Positions 47,149 to 58,028 of a stretch of DNA of 64,000 nucleotides are shown piece by piece. Every line of letters begins with the position of its first letter. The first letter of the stretch is position 1. Origin of the DNA: Mantis religiosa. Lineage: Eukaryota > Arthropoda > Insecta > Mantodea > Mantidae. Both the position numbers and the translations under genes were made by a program. The stretch lies in NCBI GenBank assembly GCA_030765055.1, contig CM060953.1, positions 13,563,045-13,627,044 of the forward strand, given 5' to 3'. The notes under the pieces are model-generated. The model was given only the letters and a program-made list of their open reading frames with translations, was not told where the DNA came from and ran no database searches.

Positions 47149-47830
47149 GTGGTAAATGCAAATGAAGTAGAGATAAATAATCAAAGTGAAGACAGTGCGA
47201 ATAACTGGGCCGAATTATATTACTGGAAAAAACTAAAAAATAACAAAGTTATAACGGCAACTGTTTCTAAGCAAATTCAAGCGCTTGTTTTGAACACCTA
47301 TAAATATGTGCTGACAAATAATCTTGGTAAGGGGTCATGCAATGAACCTGATAAGTTCTGGATATTCACAGAAGTACAGTGAGAAATATTGTGACGAAAG
47401 GAATACCAAAGACGCCGATCAAGTGTGAAAACAAAAGGAAACGTTTCTCTAAAGTAGATAATTTATAATGTGCTTTTTAATTCGTCGAGAAATTTATAGA
47501 TTCTATGCAAAAGGGAGAGCACCCACCTTAGACGAATTGGTTGCACATTTGCAAGAAATTTGTGATTTTCCTTATGGGTACTGCACTTTGCGCGGCCTCC
47601 TAAAGGAGCTGGGTTTCAAATACCGCACTTTGAATAAGATAAGGGTTATTATGGAATCCAGTAGACTTGTATATATATTTGTCAAAACTAAGGAAGTTTT
47701 GCAGTAATGGACATAAGATTATTTATTTAGACGAAAACTCGTACGATACCCGAGAAAGGTGGCAACCTTGCAGAACGGTCTGGGAGAAGGAGGGTCGGGG
47801 GTTGTAAAACGATTATAAGGGTTCGTCAAA
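47149..47830 (+). pseudogene. Tc1/IS630-like transposase relic (N-terminal half)
   Basis: Frame 47149-47382 contains KQIQALVLNTYKYVLTNN and NEPDKFWIFTEVQ followed by a stop. A broken link follows (RKEYQRRRSSVKTKGNV). Frame 47468-47707 then reads IRREIYRFYAKGRAPTLDEL, LRGLLKELGFKYRTLNKIR and VIMESSRLV. This is the two-part helix-turn-helix region of insect DDE_3-type transposases (F-Y-x-x-x-x-x-P-T-L, T-L-x-x-x-L-x-x-L-G-F). Past a stop, IIYLDENSYDTRERW carries the first catalytic aspartate. Three or more lesions and the missing C-terminus make it inactive. Confidence 0.75.
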
Positions 47831-47999
47831 GGCAGAAGCCGACGTGCACATGCTTTAACTAAACAGACTTTACTCCCCACAGTGCTCTGGCCCGGTTACG
47901 GGCGACCTCTGCTTTCGTCCATATCTTTCAACACCATCAATTGTTTCTCATCTGAAAGCGATAACGTAGAACTAAATACTTCTTCTAGGTAACCGAGCG

Positions 48000-48540
48000 G
48001 GATGGTCCGCATTCGGGAGGTCCAGTTTTGATTTCCGTGGCCGACCTACCTGACCCATAGGTTTTTCGGGAGGTTTCCCGGGTCGCCAGGCGAATGCTGG
48101 GTAGGTTAATGTCCTGTCCCTCCAATTCATCTCCATTATCATTTCATATCATCTCTCATCTGGTGATCTCTTTCAGGGTAGAAGTGTCGGTGGGTGTCTC
48201 GACGGTGCATGGCAGGACATGTTCTTGGTAAACTCTCTCTCTCGTTTGGTAGGACGGTCTCCGGTCTCCGGACCGACCTGGTGGGCAGCTTCCGGACCAC
48301 GGCGGCTGGGATGCCTGTTCTGGCCTGTCGGGGAGTTTCCAACTGGTAAATAGTAGGGACCTGCCCTCTGCACTGTCTTGACTCCTTGGATCGGCCACCC
48401 CGTCTCTTTTCGTCTCATCCTTCTTCCCGGAGATGCCTCACTTGGGGCTTAGGTACAATAAACCACAGGTTTCGGTGCCTAATCCTCTCCGTATTAATCC
48501 TAAAATCCTAGGTACAGTAAGAGGTAGACTTCTACTTGGC
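48000..48540 (+). repeat. GC-rich retroelement-like insertion, class uncertain
   Basis: The stretch is much richer in GC than its surroundings. It begins with a tRNA-like ACCGAGCGGGATGGTCCGC / GGGAGGTCCAGTTTTGATT and continues TTTCGGGAGGTTTCCCGGG, GCCAGGCGAATGCTGGGTAG. That wording (Phe-type 'gtttcccgggtcgccaggcgaatgc' context) is familiar from insect SINE-like repeats. Three overlapping minus open frames of 67-81 codons at 48139-48418 are by-products of high GC. Confidence 0.5.
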
Positions 48541-49630
48541 ATTGGATCTTTTCTGCATATGTACATCCCTGGAAAAATGAACGGTATAAAGCAACCGTAG
48601 ATATGTGGACTGCGAACAACATAAGCGTGCAGAGTTCCCTAACACATGCCGGATAATGGCCCAGAGGCTCCCCTCCATCGGAAAAAGCTCAACTCAAGGT
48701 GGATATCCTGAAACGTAGCTGAGAATTTCCAAATCGCTAGTTTGTAGAGTCGCTCTGTTAGATGAAAGCGGCAAGCGCTTGGGCTATACCTTCTAAGTAA
48801 ATTAAAATTAAGACATTGATAAATTCAGAATCTTGAGGGGAGAAATCTTTAAAATAATAATCAAAGAGCTGTAATACTAATTGATCTGACGAATAAAGAA
48901 ACTCAGGTTTGGTTAAAAGCCAATATTGTAACATAAAGTAGATAGAATGAATAGCTTCCGATACGACCTAAAAACCTAGAGCAGGTCTATACGGATGAAG
49001 CTATAAAATATTTTGTGACAAAGACGAACAGTTTGCTCATCCTGCTGTATTTTTCACAAAATTGTTACTTTCTTTTACACAAATCAAACTCTTCGACACT
49101 ATAGACCCAATTTGACATAATTTTAAGACATTTCTCATTCATCGCCCGAGATGGCCTACACGCTTAAATGACGTGTACTTCTCGTTGACATACCAAATTG
49201 ACAATTATCCATTTCCGAGGTATTATTATTGCTTTGAATATGACAAACTGTTTATAGTTCCCAATTAATAAATCGCTATTCATCTCTACTACGTTATCAT
49301 AATAAGTTATGCGATATTCCAAAAATTCGATATTCAATCCCTGAATACGTGGTGCGTGCGTGGGGGGGGGGGGAAGAGCAACTAACAGAAACAAAGGTCG
49401 ATTCGAAAAACATCGAAAATATTCGATGACGCTGCGTTCACAGTATAACACTTTGATACCACTCTGGCTTCATTTCAAAGCTATGCGATAGATAGGGGTT
49501 TGCGGCTTGGCCCTATACATGGTAGCCGAGTGGTAAAACGTACAGTACGCGCAAGATAAGTTCAGCGCTGGATTTACGGTGTGGTGTGGGCAGAGAAGCG
49601 AGAGCTAACGCTCTTTTGTTTCTGCAGTGT
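48541..49630. other. Unassigned sequence
   Basis: A poly-G run lies at about 49362-49372. A box-A-like GGTAGCCGAGTGGT near 49521 may be a decayed tRNA-like head. No gene is seen. Confidence 0.35.
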
Positions 49631-49639
49631 GGTCAACCT

Positions 49640-49800
49640 TTAAAAACACAGTTCAGCAAAATAGCATGTAAGATAAGCGAAGATATGACAAGTAACGTTG
49701 CATCCTCTGAAAACATTCGTTGGTTTTGCCCACGCCAGCTCAATTGCATTCAGATCACAGTTATACGGAGATGTCCCCTTTCGAGAGCCATAACATCCAC
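49640..49800 (-). pseudogene. DDE_3-type transposase C-terminal fragment
   Basis: On minus, about 49790-49705 reads SPYNCDLNAIELAWAKPTNV. It matches the end of the DDE domain in Tc1/IS630-like transposases (P-P-Y-x-C-x-L-N-P-I-E-x-x-W), where the E of N-P-I-E is the last catalytic residue. It could be a displaced part of the same family as the relics at 16-18 and 47 kb, which both lack this region. Confidence 0.65.
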
Positions 49801-49835
49801 AAATGTTCATACAAATATAAATCATTTTCAAGTAA

Positions 49836-50051
49836 ATGCTGATGTACACTCGTAACAAGGATAAACTGACAATTCGAGTGCCCCAAACGAGTCTTTATGG
49901 AGGAAGCTTTAACTACAAAGTGATAATGTTATATAATAAACTTCCAAATTCATTTAAACAAGTTGCATCATTAAAATACTTCAAGTATAAGGTTAAGAAA
50001 TTTTTGCTTGCGCACTGTTTTTATACGGCTAATGAATTTTTAGAACTATAA
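49836..50051 (+). pseudogene. Non-LTR retrotransposon ORF2 C-terminal fragment
   Basis: The frame reads TRNKDKLTIRVPQTSLYGGS, then NYKVIMLYNKLPNSFK and LKYFKYKVKKFLL. This matches the usual tail of LINE reverse transcriptase ORFs (Y-x-T-R-x, L-x-h-P, x-x-x-x-x-h-x-h-W/Y-N-x-L-P, F-K-x-x-h-K-x-h-L). The polymerase domain is absent. The clade cannot be decided from this piece. Confidence 0.7.
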
Positions 50052-50207
50052 CCATATAAATGAGCACTGGGAGCATAGTACATTCACAAACCTGTAATAT
50101 TTATATTATGACATTTCTTGTAGTAAATTAGTCTATGCAAATATCACATGAAACCATAGAAAAGCTGCTTACTGTGTATATTGTATGTAATCAATTTGAT
50201 TTTATGT

Positions 50208-51915
50208 ATACAGGGTGAGTCACCTAAAACTTGCACCGTAAATATTTCTGAAATGGTATGTGCTATTGATATGCGGTTTTCACGGAATTGAACTATAGGC
50301 AGGGGCTCGCATTTTCAAATGATACACAGATTTTTATAATTTTTAGAAAGTGTATTTATGTACAAAAGTTACATTTTTTAAAATGGAACAATGCGTATTG
50401 ACATTAAGAAAATAAAAGTAGAATAAATTAGAATGTCAATGGTGTTTTTTGCACGATTCTAATGTAAGTACTTTACGAGAAATTGTCATTTGTACAAAAC
50501 GGGACATTGGCTAGGACAAACTAAAGAAAAACAAGTGAATGAAGAAAAATGAGGATTCTGACAAGTAAACAAAACTGTACCCTCAAAGCCTGTGTTCAAA
50601 ATGAGCACCACCAGCTTCAATACAAGCTTCCAGTCTAGTATGTAAAGATTGCTGTACACGTTCTAACATTTCAGTGGAAATTTCAGCGCAGGCAGCAGTA
50701 ATTCGCCGTTTCATATCTTCTGGTGTATTTGGTATGTCTATGGGCCGGACAGCCATCATGTTGATACCACAGATTCCTCCTAGTCTGAAGGGGAACGTGT
50801 TCTAACATCTGTGGAAGATCGTCTGTTAGGAGGTTGAGATACTTCTGTGAATTCAGTGTTCCTTCTATGAAAAAAGGGCCAATGATGTGATGGTTCACTA
50901 TTCCACACCACACGTTCACACTCCATGGATGCTGACGTTCTACCTGACGCAGCCAACGAGGATTGTCAACAGACCAATAGTGCATATTTTTTAGATTTAC
51001 TTGGCCATGATTAGTAAATGTTGCTTCATCAGTGAACAAGATACATGACAAATTTGGAGTATCATGTCTCAATGCCCATGTACAAAAGTTCATACGATTC
51101 TCAAAATCATTGCCATGCAGCACTTGATGGAGAGAGATGTGATACGGATGGAACTTATGACGATGGAGGATGCGGATTACACTTCTTTGACTGATGCCGC
51201 TTCCTCGTGCGATTGCACGAGAACTAATGTGGGGATCTACTGCAACAGCAGCTAGAACATTAATTTCTCCTTGCTCTCCAGTTCCTCGTTTGTTTCTGGT
51301 GCGTTTTCTAGACGTTATACTACCACTTTCACGTAATTGGTTGAAGAGGTTCACAAATAATTGACGAGATGGTTGACGTCTATTCGGATATGTTTCCAAG
51401 TACACTGTACAAGAAATAACTGCATTCTTTCTACATTCACCATAAACTATGAGCATATCTGCTTTTTCTGCATTGGTAAATACCATCTTCCAAGCACGTC
51501 CTACTGCTTCAACTATCACAAAATAACTGCCAGTGTAGACAAAACACATTGTAAACAAACATAACAACATCCTAGCCTAGCAACTAAGCAATTGAATGGA
51601 ACAAACAACTGCCGGTGCGTTCAATTTTCAAATGACGATTTCTCGTAAAGTACTTACATTAGAATCGTGCAAAAAACACCATTGACATTCTAATTTATTC
51701 TACTTTTATTTTCTTAATGTCAATACGCATTGTTCCATTTAAAAAAAATGTAACTTTTGTACATAAATACACTTTCTAAAAATTATAAAAATCTGTGTAT
51801 CATTTGAAAATGCGAGCCCCTGCCTATAGTTCAATTCCGTGAAAACCGCATATCAATAGCATATACCATTTCAGAAATATTTACGGTGCAAGTTTTAGGT
51901 GACTCACCCTGTATA
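50208..51915 (-). mobile_element. Tc1/mariner-superfamily element with 285-bp inverted repeats
   Basis: The ends (50208-50492 and 51630-51915) are inverted repeats of about 285 bp that differ at only a handful of positions. Both start TATACAGGGTGAGTCACCTA, and a TA/TATA target flanks them. The near identity of the arms points to a recent insertion or arm conversion. It carries a transposase frame on minus that has suffered an internal deletion. Confidence 0.92.
50583..51486 (-). pseudogene. DUF4817-type Tc1/mariner-like transposase with internal deletion
   Basis: The likely start is M-V-F-T-N-A-E-K at 51486; the longer upstream frame has no support. In order come an N-terminal helix-turn-helix of DUF4817 type (DMLIVYGE, then YPNRRQPSRQLFVNLFNQLR), a second helix region (SSRAIARGSGISQRSVIRIL, HPYHISLHQVLHGNDFENR), the first catalytic block ILFTDEATFTNHGQVN, VNVWCGI, and the second block WYQHDGCPAH near 50770. 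Sequence then jumps to the C-terminus (NTPEDMKRRITAACAEIS to GGAHFEHRL) in another frame, ending at 50583. The deletion removes the third catalytic residue region. Up to the deletion the frame is open for about 240 codons, so decay is recent. Confidence 0.9.
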
Positions 51916-52530
51916 CTGTATTTATACATTTTGACGTGTCTCATAACATGTATATGTTCTAACATACGATTGTTGTAAAGTGATTAGCTAATTAACCTCG
52001 AAATTGCTCAAAACGAAATATGGCGGACATGATAAAGCTTGGCGTATTAGCCACTAGATTTCAGTGTATAGCGCATTTCAAATTTCAAAGTTAATATCTA
52101 TGTTTACGGAGTTAAACGAAACTTACCGAATGAGGACCTGGAGCCAGATCGCTCTTCTTATCGCGCGCATATAGTATGTGTCTCGTAAGTAGACCAACAT
52201 GAGTTCGAATCATTTATGTGCGTTTTTTTATCATTGTTACTTCAATAATTATGCCTTATGTTTTTCTTGCAGAAGATAAATAATATTTTAAACATACTCA
52301 TTTACGAAAACGCAAGTAACATATTCTTGTCGTTCTCAAAATAAATGCAATGTTATTAAAAATTGTCTTAATATTGGTTGTGTAAACACTCGAGCTCATT
52401 CATCTGTTATGATTGTTGCTGACATATAATGCGAAATATCCTCTCGTGAAAATTTCCCAGTCATTTGTTCTCATCCATGCCCCGCAGAATGAGGACAGCA
52501 ATAGAAGCAGAGGGTTTACACACCTAATAC
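51916..52530. other. Unassigned sequence
   Basis: No gene or repeat is recognised. Confidence 0.4.
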
Positions 52531-52534
52531 TAAT

Positions 52535-52930
52535 TTTAGTTAATTGATGGAAATTAATCATTTCTTCACACTAGCCGTATATAGGCTAAGATATGTTGAC
52601 TCTATCCATCAAATACCTTAGCCTATATACGGCTAGTGTGGAGAAATGCTTAATTTGCATCAATTAACTAAAATAATAAGAGTTAAATGATGAAGCCTGG
52701 GACTTAAGTACTTACAATAGTAAGTCGCCACAAACGGTGTATCTCGAATGCGAGAGCGCCTAGTGGTCTACCGGGGAAATATATGAGTCAAATGGAGAAT
52801 TTAATGTCAGGACGGCACGTTGGCCATGGTAGCTCAAAGGTTAAGAGCGACTGGACGGAAACCAGGAGATCCGTGGTTCAAATCCCGACCATGGCATTGA
52901 ATTTTTCATGTTGACTGTATCCACCTAATA
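52535..52930 (+). mobile_element. SINE-B copy with a tail-to-tail palindrome
   Basis: A 55-bp inverted repeat (arms 52540-52593 and about 52616-52672, containing CACTAGCCGTATATAGGCTA) made of two opposed SINE-B tails is followed by the leader (52680-52790), the tRNA-like core (about 52827-52898, B-box GGTTCAAATCCC) and a tail start. The leader shown here is the single-copy counterpart of the 91-bp array unit. Confidence 0.88.
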
Positions 52931-53389
52931 CTAAATTTACATTTTTATTTGATTTTACGTATTGGAATAGAATATTTATTTACTTCAATTAGTTTAAAAA
53001 CAGAGTGGAGTGTTTCAGTTTTTGTGTGAGCATAAATGCCAACTAAACGTAGCAATTTGAAGTTATAGTCCAATGTGCGTAATATACATTTTGTATTTCT
53101 ACAATACAAAAATGAAATGATGTCTGGGATTCGAACCTTTGTAGGTGTAGCTCCTGCATACTTGTCTATAACCTCTCGACTGTCACTGCACGGTTAGTAA
53201 CTGAGACTCAATTATCAGAGGATTCAGTATAACGAAGCTAAAGGGACGCGTTCCCTGACAACATTGTAAACCGGCCGTGGAAATGACGTAGGCTTAGAAA
53301 AGTATTCGATTCCAGCGCATGCTCGTTTTTTTACTTATTTATTTTTTGTAAAAGGTTATATGTTTAAGATATTTTCGTGGCAAATGTAG
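52931..53389. other. Mostly unassigned; tRNA-like piece on minus at about 53124-53200
   Basis: On minus, GGTTCGAATCCCAGAC resembles a B-box and T-arm end, preceded by a poorly formed tRNA-like half. It may be a decayed SINE of another family. Confidence 0.35.
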
Positions 53390-53545
53390 ATGTAGAATTG
53401 TCTAACAATGTCCTCAAAGTCGTCTCATTTTGGAATATTTCTGTATAACTGGGTAAACTGTAAGAGATGCACGAAAATGAAAGATCTTGTCAAAAACACA
53501 ATGTTCTTTGTTGTGGAGTGAACAATCTCGGATATTTATTGCAAT
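53390..53545 (+). repeat. Repeat D left-part fragment
   Basis: TGTATAACTGGGTAAACTGT, AAGATCTTGTCAAAAACACA and TTGTGGAGTGAACAATCTCG match 36850-37010. Confidence 0.65.
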
Positions 53546-54366
53546 TTGCTTGTAGTTTTCAGTATTTTTGTTCAGATAGAATGGACTTTGTAAGCTCTCG
53601 CGGTCGCTTACCTGCCCTTAGTAAAACCACTTTTGATCGACTTAACTATCTCGACTACCCATGTTGGTGATGAAAACAATAACATAATTATGAACCTTAA
53701 GGAGAAAGTTTCAGATATTTGGTTAGCAACAATGAATGTTTCCTTTGTTTAGGAAAGCCGTAGTTGCAAGAAATTGTGGGAAAACAAGGCGTGTCATTTG
53801 CATCATCAGATCTATGCTCGGACGCAGTTACTGCTGCCGAATTGTTTTGTGTATGTAATGGGCATTAAACGCAAGGAGAAATCTGCGTCGTCGAGCACTT
53901 TCACTACGTGTGGCTGCGAAGTCAGTGAAAGTTCTAGGGAAATGGGAACATCATTCTGTTTTGCAGGTTTGGTAACTTCTCAATATCACCATTATTAGGT
54001 TTCGTTCAAACTCGCTTTCATCTTAAGCTCTTTGACAAACGTTTTACCAACGCATCGTAACCGACAATGGATTGTTTCCTGTAACGCTTATGTTGTTTAA
54101 AGGCAAATTGCATTTTGTCAGCTGCATACCAAATGAATTCTTCTTACATAATCATGTTCTGAGATGTGTGACCTCTAACCTCCATGTAAAGCAATCTTCG
54201 ACTGTTCAATACGTACAATGTTCCTTCTTTGGTTTCATTGTTCATTATTTATTAATTGCATCATAATTATGTTTATCCAAAAGTAACATTTCAATATTAC
54301 GGATGGAGAAAATTTCACTTTAACCACTTATGAATAATATACAATCATAGAGCATACTCCATTTCC
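53546..54366. other. Unassigned sequence
   Basis: Short open frames at 53774-53998 and 54072-54266 show no motif. Confidence 0.35.
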
Positions 54367-54804
54367 GGCTCGGTAGAGTAGATGGCAGCATGTCGCCTCA
54401 CGTTCAAGGTCCCTAGTTCTAGTTCCCGTCAGGGTGTATTACCTTTGTAAGGGTTTCAAGGGGTTTTTCCGTATCCTGAAAGAGGAATATCGGGTAACTC
54501 GAAGCTCTATGGACCTTGGGCTTATCTGAACATCATTTCATTCACCGTCCGATATGACTTAACGTTGGAGGTTTTCTCTTATCCTAAAAGATGAATGTCT
54601 GATAACTCTAAGCTCTATGTACCCTGTACTTATTTGAACATCATTTCATTCATCGTCAGATATGACTTAACGTTGGAGGTTTTCTCTTATCCTGAAAGAT
54701 GAATGTCTGATAACTCTAAGCTCTATGTACCCTGTACTCATTTGAACATCATTTCATTCATCGTTCGATATGACATAACATTGGAGGATATAAATTTAAA
54801 AAGC
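54367..54804 (+). mobile_element. SINE-A with 3 units, head, tail and a possible target duplication
   Basis: The head (GGTAGAGTAGATGGCAGCAT, CACGTTCAAGGTCCC), spacer, three units and the tail ATTGGAGGATATAAATTTAAA are in order. TACTCCATTTCCG before the head (54355-54367) and TACTCCTTTTCG after the tail (54805-54816) are alike. If this is a real target duplication, a three-unit element moved as a whole. Confidence 0.9.
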
Positions 54805-54964
54805 TACTCCTTTTCGTATGTAGATTTAGATTTGCTTGGTTCTGGTGTAACACTCTTGGCTTCCTCGAAAACTTTGATATACATGCCTCTTTTTGTTTCC
54901 ATACAGTTCTATTAATTATTATACTTTTTAATTAGTATGAAGCAATCAGTGAATCAATTGCCGT

Positions 54965-55300
54965 AAGAGGTTATTCAAACTATCCCAACAATTAAAATGA
55001 CTAGCTATCATCAATTCTCTCATATTAGGTATTAGCCAACAACACACGTCCAACCAGCCTGGGTCTAAATAGTTCTATATTCCAGAAAATAAAATTACAA
55101 ATAATTTTACTTTTTATTATAGCTTAATTAAAAATGTAGTCGGCTTTTTCAGTGATTGGGGTAAGTGTTGGATAAAACATTGTATGGTACTAGTGAATGA
55201 AGACTGATTTATACACTTGAAATCAGCAAACCTTCCGCTCATGGATAATGTGAGTCTTGATTCACTGCTACTATAAAAAACTATTAATATCACAATATCT
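54965..55300. repeat. Dispersed repeat family C, third copy (left part)
   Basis: It matches about 3945-4260: CAATTCTCTCATATTAG, TATATTCCAGAAAATAAAA, GTAAGTGTTGGATAAAACA. It lacks the TA run. Confidence 0.75.
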
Positions 55301-55784
55301 TTTTCATCTTTTGTACACATGGTTTTTATAAGGATGCTTTTTGGTTTGTCTCAAATAAGTTTATTATTTTTTATGCCTTATTTTCAGTTCGTTACTTCAC
55401 CTCCTTAACCTGTCTTTGCTGATATAGGACAGTTATTATCACACCATACTATTTTCAAACATTCTTCTTTCTTCTAAATGTTGAGGCCCAAATAATCTGT
55501 TTCAAACATACTATCTTTCAAATTGATGGTCACTTCCCTTTATGCCATTTTCATTCTCCACCATGTGTGTACATGAAATCCATTCTTAGTCATAAATGAA
55601 AAACTTCAAAATCAAGAAAATTAAAAACAGAACATATTTAAAGACAGTTGCCTTTTTCCTCCAATAACTGATTTTGGCTGAAATGTACATTGATTAAAAA
55701 CATTTTAAAAGTTGAAGTAATGAGCATAAACCGAAATGGCAGTGTATTTTTGTGGAATAGGACATAATATATTAAAAGAAATAT
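55301..55784. other. Unassigned AT-rich sequence
   Basis: No gene or repeat is recognised. Confidence 0.4.
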
Positions 55785-56075
55785 CAGTGAGAAGAAATGA
55801 TTAATATCCATCAATTAACTTAAATAATAAGAGTTAAATGATGAAGCCTGGGACTCAAATACTTACAATAGTAAGTCGCCACAAATGGTGTATCTCAAAT
55901 ACGAGAGCCCCTAGAGGTTTACCGGGAAATTATATGGGTTAATCGGAGAATTTAATGTTGGGACAGCACATTGGCCATGGTAGCTCAATGGGTAAGACCG
56001 ACTGGATGGAAACCAGGAGATCCGTGGCTCAAATCCCGGACATGGTATTGATTTTTCAGGTTGACTCTATAGGAA
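55785..56075 (+). mobile_element. SINE-B copy with single leader
   Basis: Tail piece (ATCCATCAATTAACTTAAAT), single leader (GATGAAGCCTGGGACTCAAA, CCTAGAGGTTTACCGGG), tRNA-like core (about 55972-56046, box B GGCTCAAATCCC) and tail start are all present. Confidence 0.87.
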
Positions 56076-56269
56076 ATTTGAAGCTTACTTTGTTGTAGCT
56101 ACATAAATTAAATATGCTATGCAATGGAATTATTGGATGTGAAAGGCATATAAATTAGGTGAATGGAAGGATTTTTTGGTTGAAATCAACCTCTCGGTGA
56201 CGCAGGTACATATATCTATATAACTTTCCGGAGAAACTTTCTTTTGTGCGACGCGAGAATATTTTCTAA

Positions 56270-56780
56270 GTCCAAAGGTGCACGTATATGCACGCGCAAG
56301 CAGACGACCAGCCGGATGTTGCGTTGTAGCCAACATGAGAAACATATGTAAAACTTGTAGCCAACCTCTGCAAAAATGCCCCAGACATAGGTGACGCAGT
56401 CCGTGTACAAAGGAACATGGTCTGAGCAGGCTAAGTTATCGCCCGGTCAAATTTTGTTACTAATGCATTGCTTTGTACATAAACAATCCTTGCTCCATTG
56501 GAAATACATGTACGAGCTCACTGACTGTATCGGACTGGTTCGGCTACTGCCGCGAAGTGTGCATGATGTCAAATGACACCAAGTATACTGCAAGTGGAAA
56601 ATTGGCGGTCCCGGTCACGTCGTTCAAATCGACGAATGCAAAATAGGACGACGCAAGGTTCATCGTGGGCGCGTCGTAGAGGGCAACTGGATCTTGGGAA
56701 TGATCGACGTGGAAACGAATGAGGTGTGGATGACGATATGCTCTAACAACAGGAGGGATCAAATACGCTCTACAGTCTAA
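56270..56780 (+). pseudogene. Merlin/ISXO2-like (IS1595-type) transposase relic
   Basis: One frame from 56391 to the TAA at 56778 has a single TGA at 56574. It opens YKGTWSEQAKLSPGQILLL. A shifted frame in the middle reads VSDWFGYCREVCMMSNDT, and the first frame resumes KIGGPGHVVQIDECKIGRRK, HRGRVVEGNW and LGMIDVETNEV. This is the ISXO2-like DDE domain: the D of Q-I-D-E is the first catalytic residue, and R-G-R-V-V-E-G-x-W is its usual continuation. At least two frameshifts and a truncation after S-N-N-R-R-D, before the other catalytic residues, make it inactive. A cysteine-bearing stretch at about 56310-56390 may be the family's N-terminal zinc ribbon. No ends or target duplication are seen. 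Confidence 0.85.
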
Positions 56781-58028
56781 TTGCAACGCTCATGGTGAAA
56801 CTTGCATCATCCTATTTTGCATTCGTCGTGGTAGTAGCCAAACCGGTCCGATTCAGTCTGCTAGATAGTGTAATTTCGGGAGAAGTAAAACTGTTGGCAG
56901 CATCGCTTTCAGTGGAGAAACAAGCAATAGTTTGGCTGCACTGAATTCTTCAATATGACTACATTACGCAGTAACTAAATAAACAATTAATAACGTTAAA
57001 AGAATGCCCTCCAACATGAAATTGCACTAAAAAGTAAAGAAATTAGAGAAAAATCGCCGCGTCGCATATTAGGAAGAAGAGCCAACTTTTCTTCCATTTC
57101 ACATGGTTTGTTTGGCATTACACTAAGGCATTCATGGAAAAGGGATGGGAAAAGCATTGCAAAAGAATACTTCACTTGAAAAGCATAGAAGGTTTGACTT
57201 GATTCCACTTTTTATTAAATGTATTGTCGCAAACTCGATAGCGATAAGGCGGCTTGCGCACACAAAGGAACTAATAGGCGGAAGTGTGTAAATAAAGAGC
57301 CTGCATAGAGCGAGATAAAGGACTTGCCGGCCCAGATTAAGTTACGTTTATCGAACATTCTGGTGACGTTTTGACTGTTTCGATTTCTTTTTTGTTCCGG
57401 AAGTATCTAGAATTATTAATGAGGTATTTAAGAGATTGTGACATGCCAGCGGATAGTTGTAAAACAGTCGCAGGTTATGAGTAAACAGTAAACATGCTGT
57501 GTAATGAGAGCTGATTGTTATTGTCATCGACCTTGGTAGATTGTGATGTGTATATGTGATGTAATGTTGTTACGTGAGAATTGAGCAGTGTATTGCTACG
57601 GAAATACAGAACATTTAGAATTGCGGCAAATTGGCCTTTTAATTCACAGTATTTCTGGTTACACAGTTACACTACATATAGGAACATCATTATCAATTGT
57701 TAAATCCTTTGGTAGCAAAAAACAAAAATAAAATTATACATATGTTGTATTTGAATATAATGTAGAGAATTGGACGGTTCGTCTTCTTCCTTTGATAACA
57801 ATGTCCAGTCCAAAAAAATATAATTTCTTATATAAATATCCACATTAATATAAACATTCAACACTTAGATCTAAGCCACTTTGATCCAATGTTACTACCG
57901 CTGGTTATAACAAAGGTTCAAACTGTGGCTTATGTAAACACATTTATATAAAGGAATGTGAGCCACTCATCAACATTGTCTTACAAAAATATAATATCAT
58001 AAAAGTTATGCCACACCAGTTGGTTTTA
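56781..58028. other. Unassigned; may include the 3' untranslated region of the minus-strand exon
   Basis: An AATAAA on the minus strand lies at about 57211-57216 (TTTATT on plus), roughly 0.8 kb beyond the stop at 58029. Nothing else is recognised. Confidence 0.35.

Larger units (their letters stand above)
46613..47872 (+). mobile_element. Tc1/IS630-like transposon, copy 1, interrupted by SINE-Glu
   Basis: Inverted ends share GTAAAGTC-x-GTTTA and GCATGTGCA (left from 46613, right to about 47872). Outside the SINE it aligns in the opposite direction with 16122-18345. The right end lies shortly after the first catalytic block, so most of the DDE domain is deleted. Confidence 0.75.

Noticed and set aside
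48139..48418. Three overlapping proline/arginine-rich proteins
   Set aside because: Overlapping frames in a GC-rich repeat are expected by chance.
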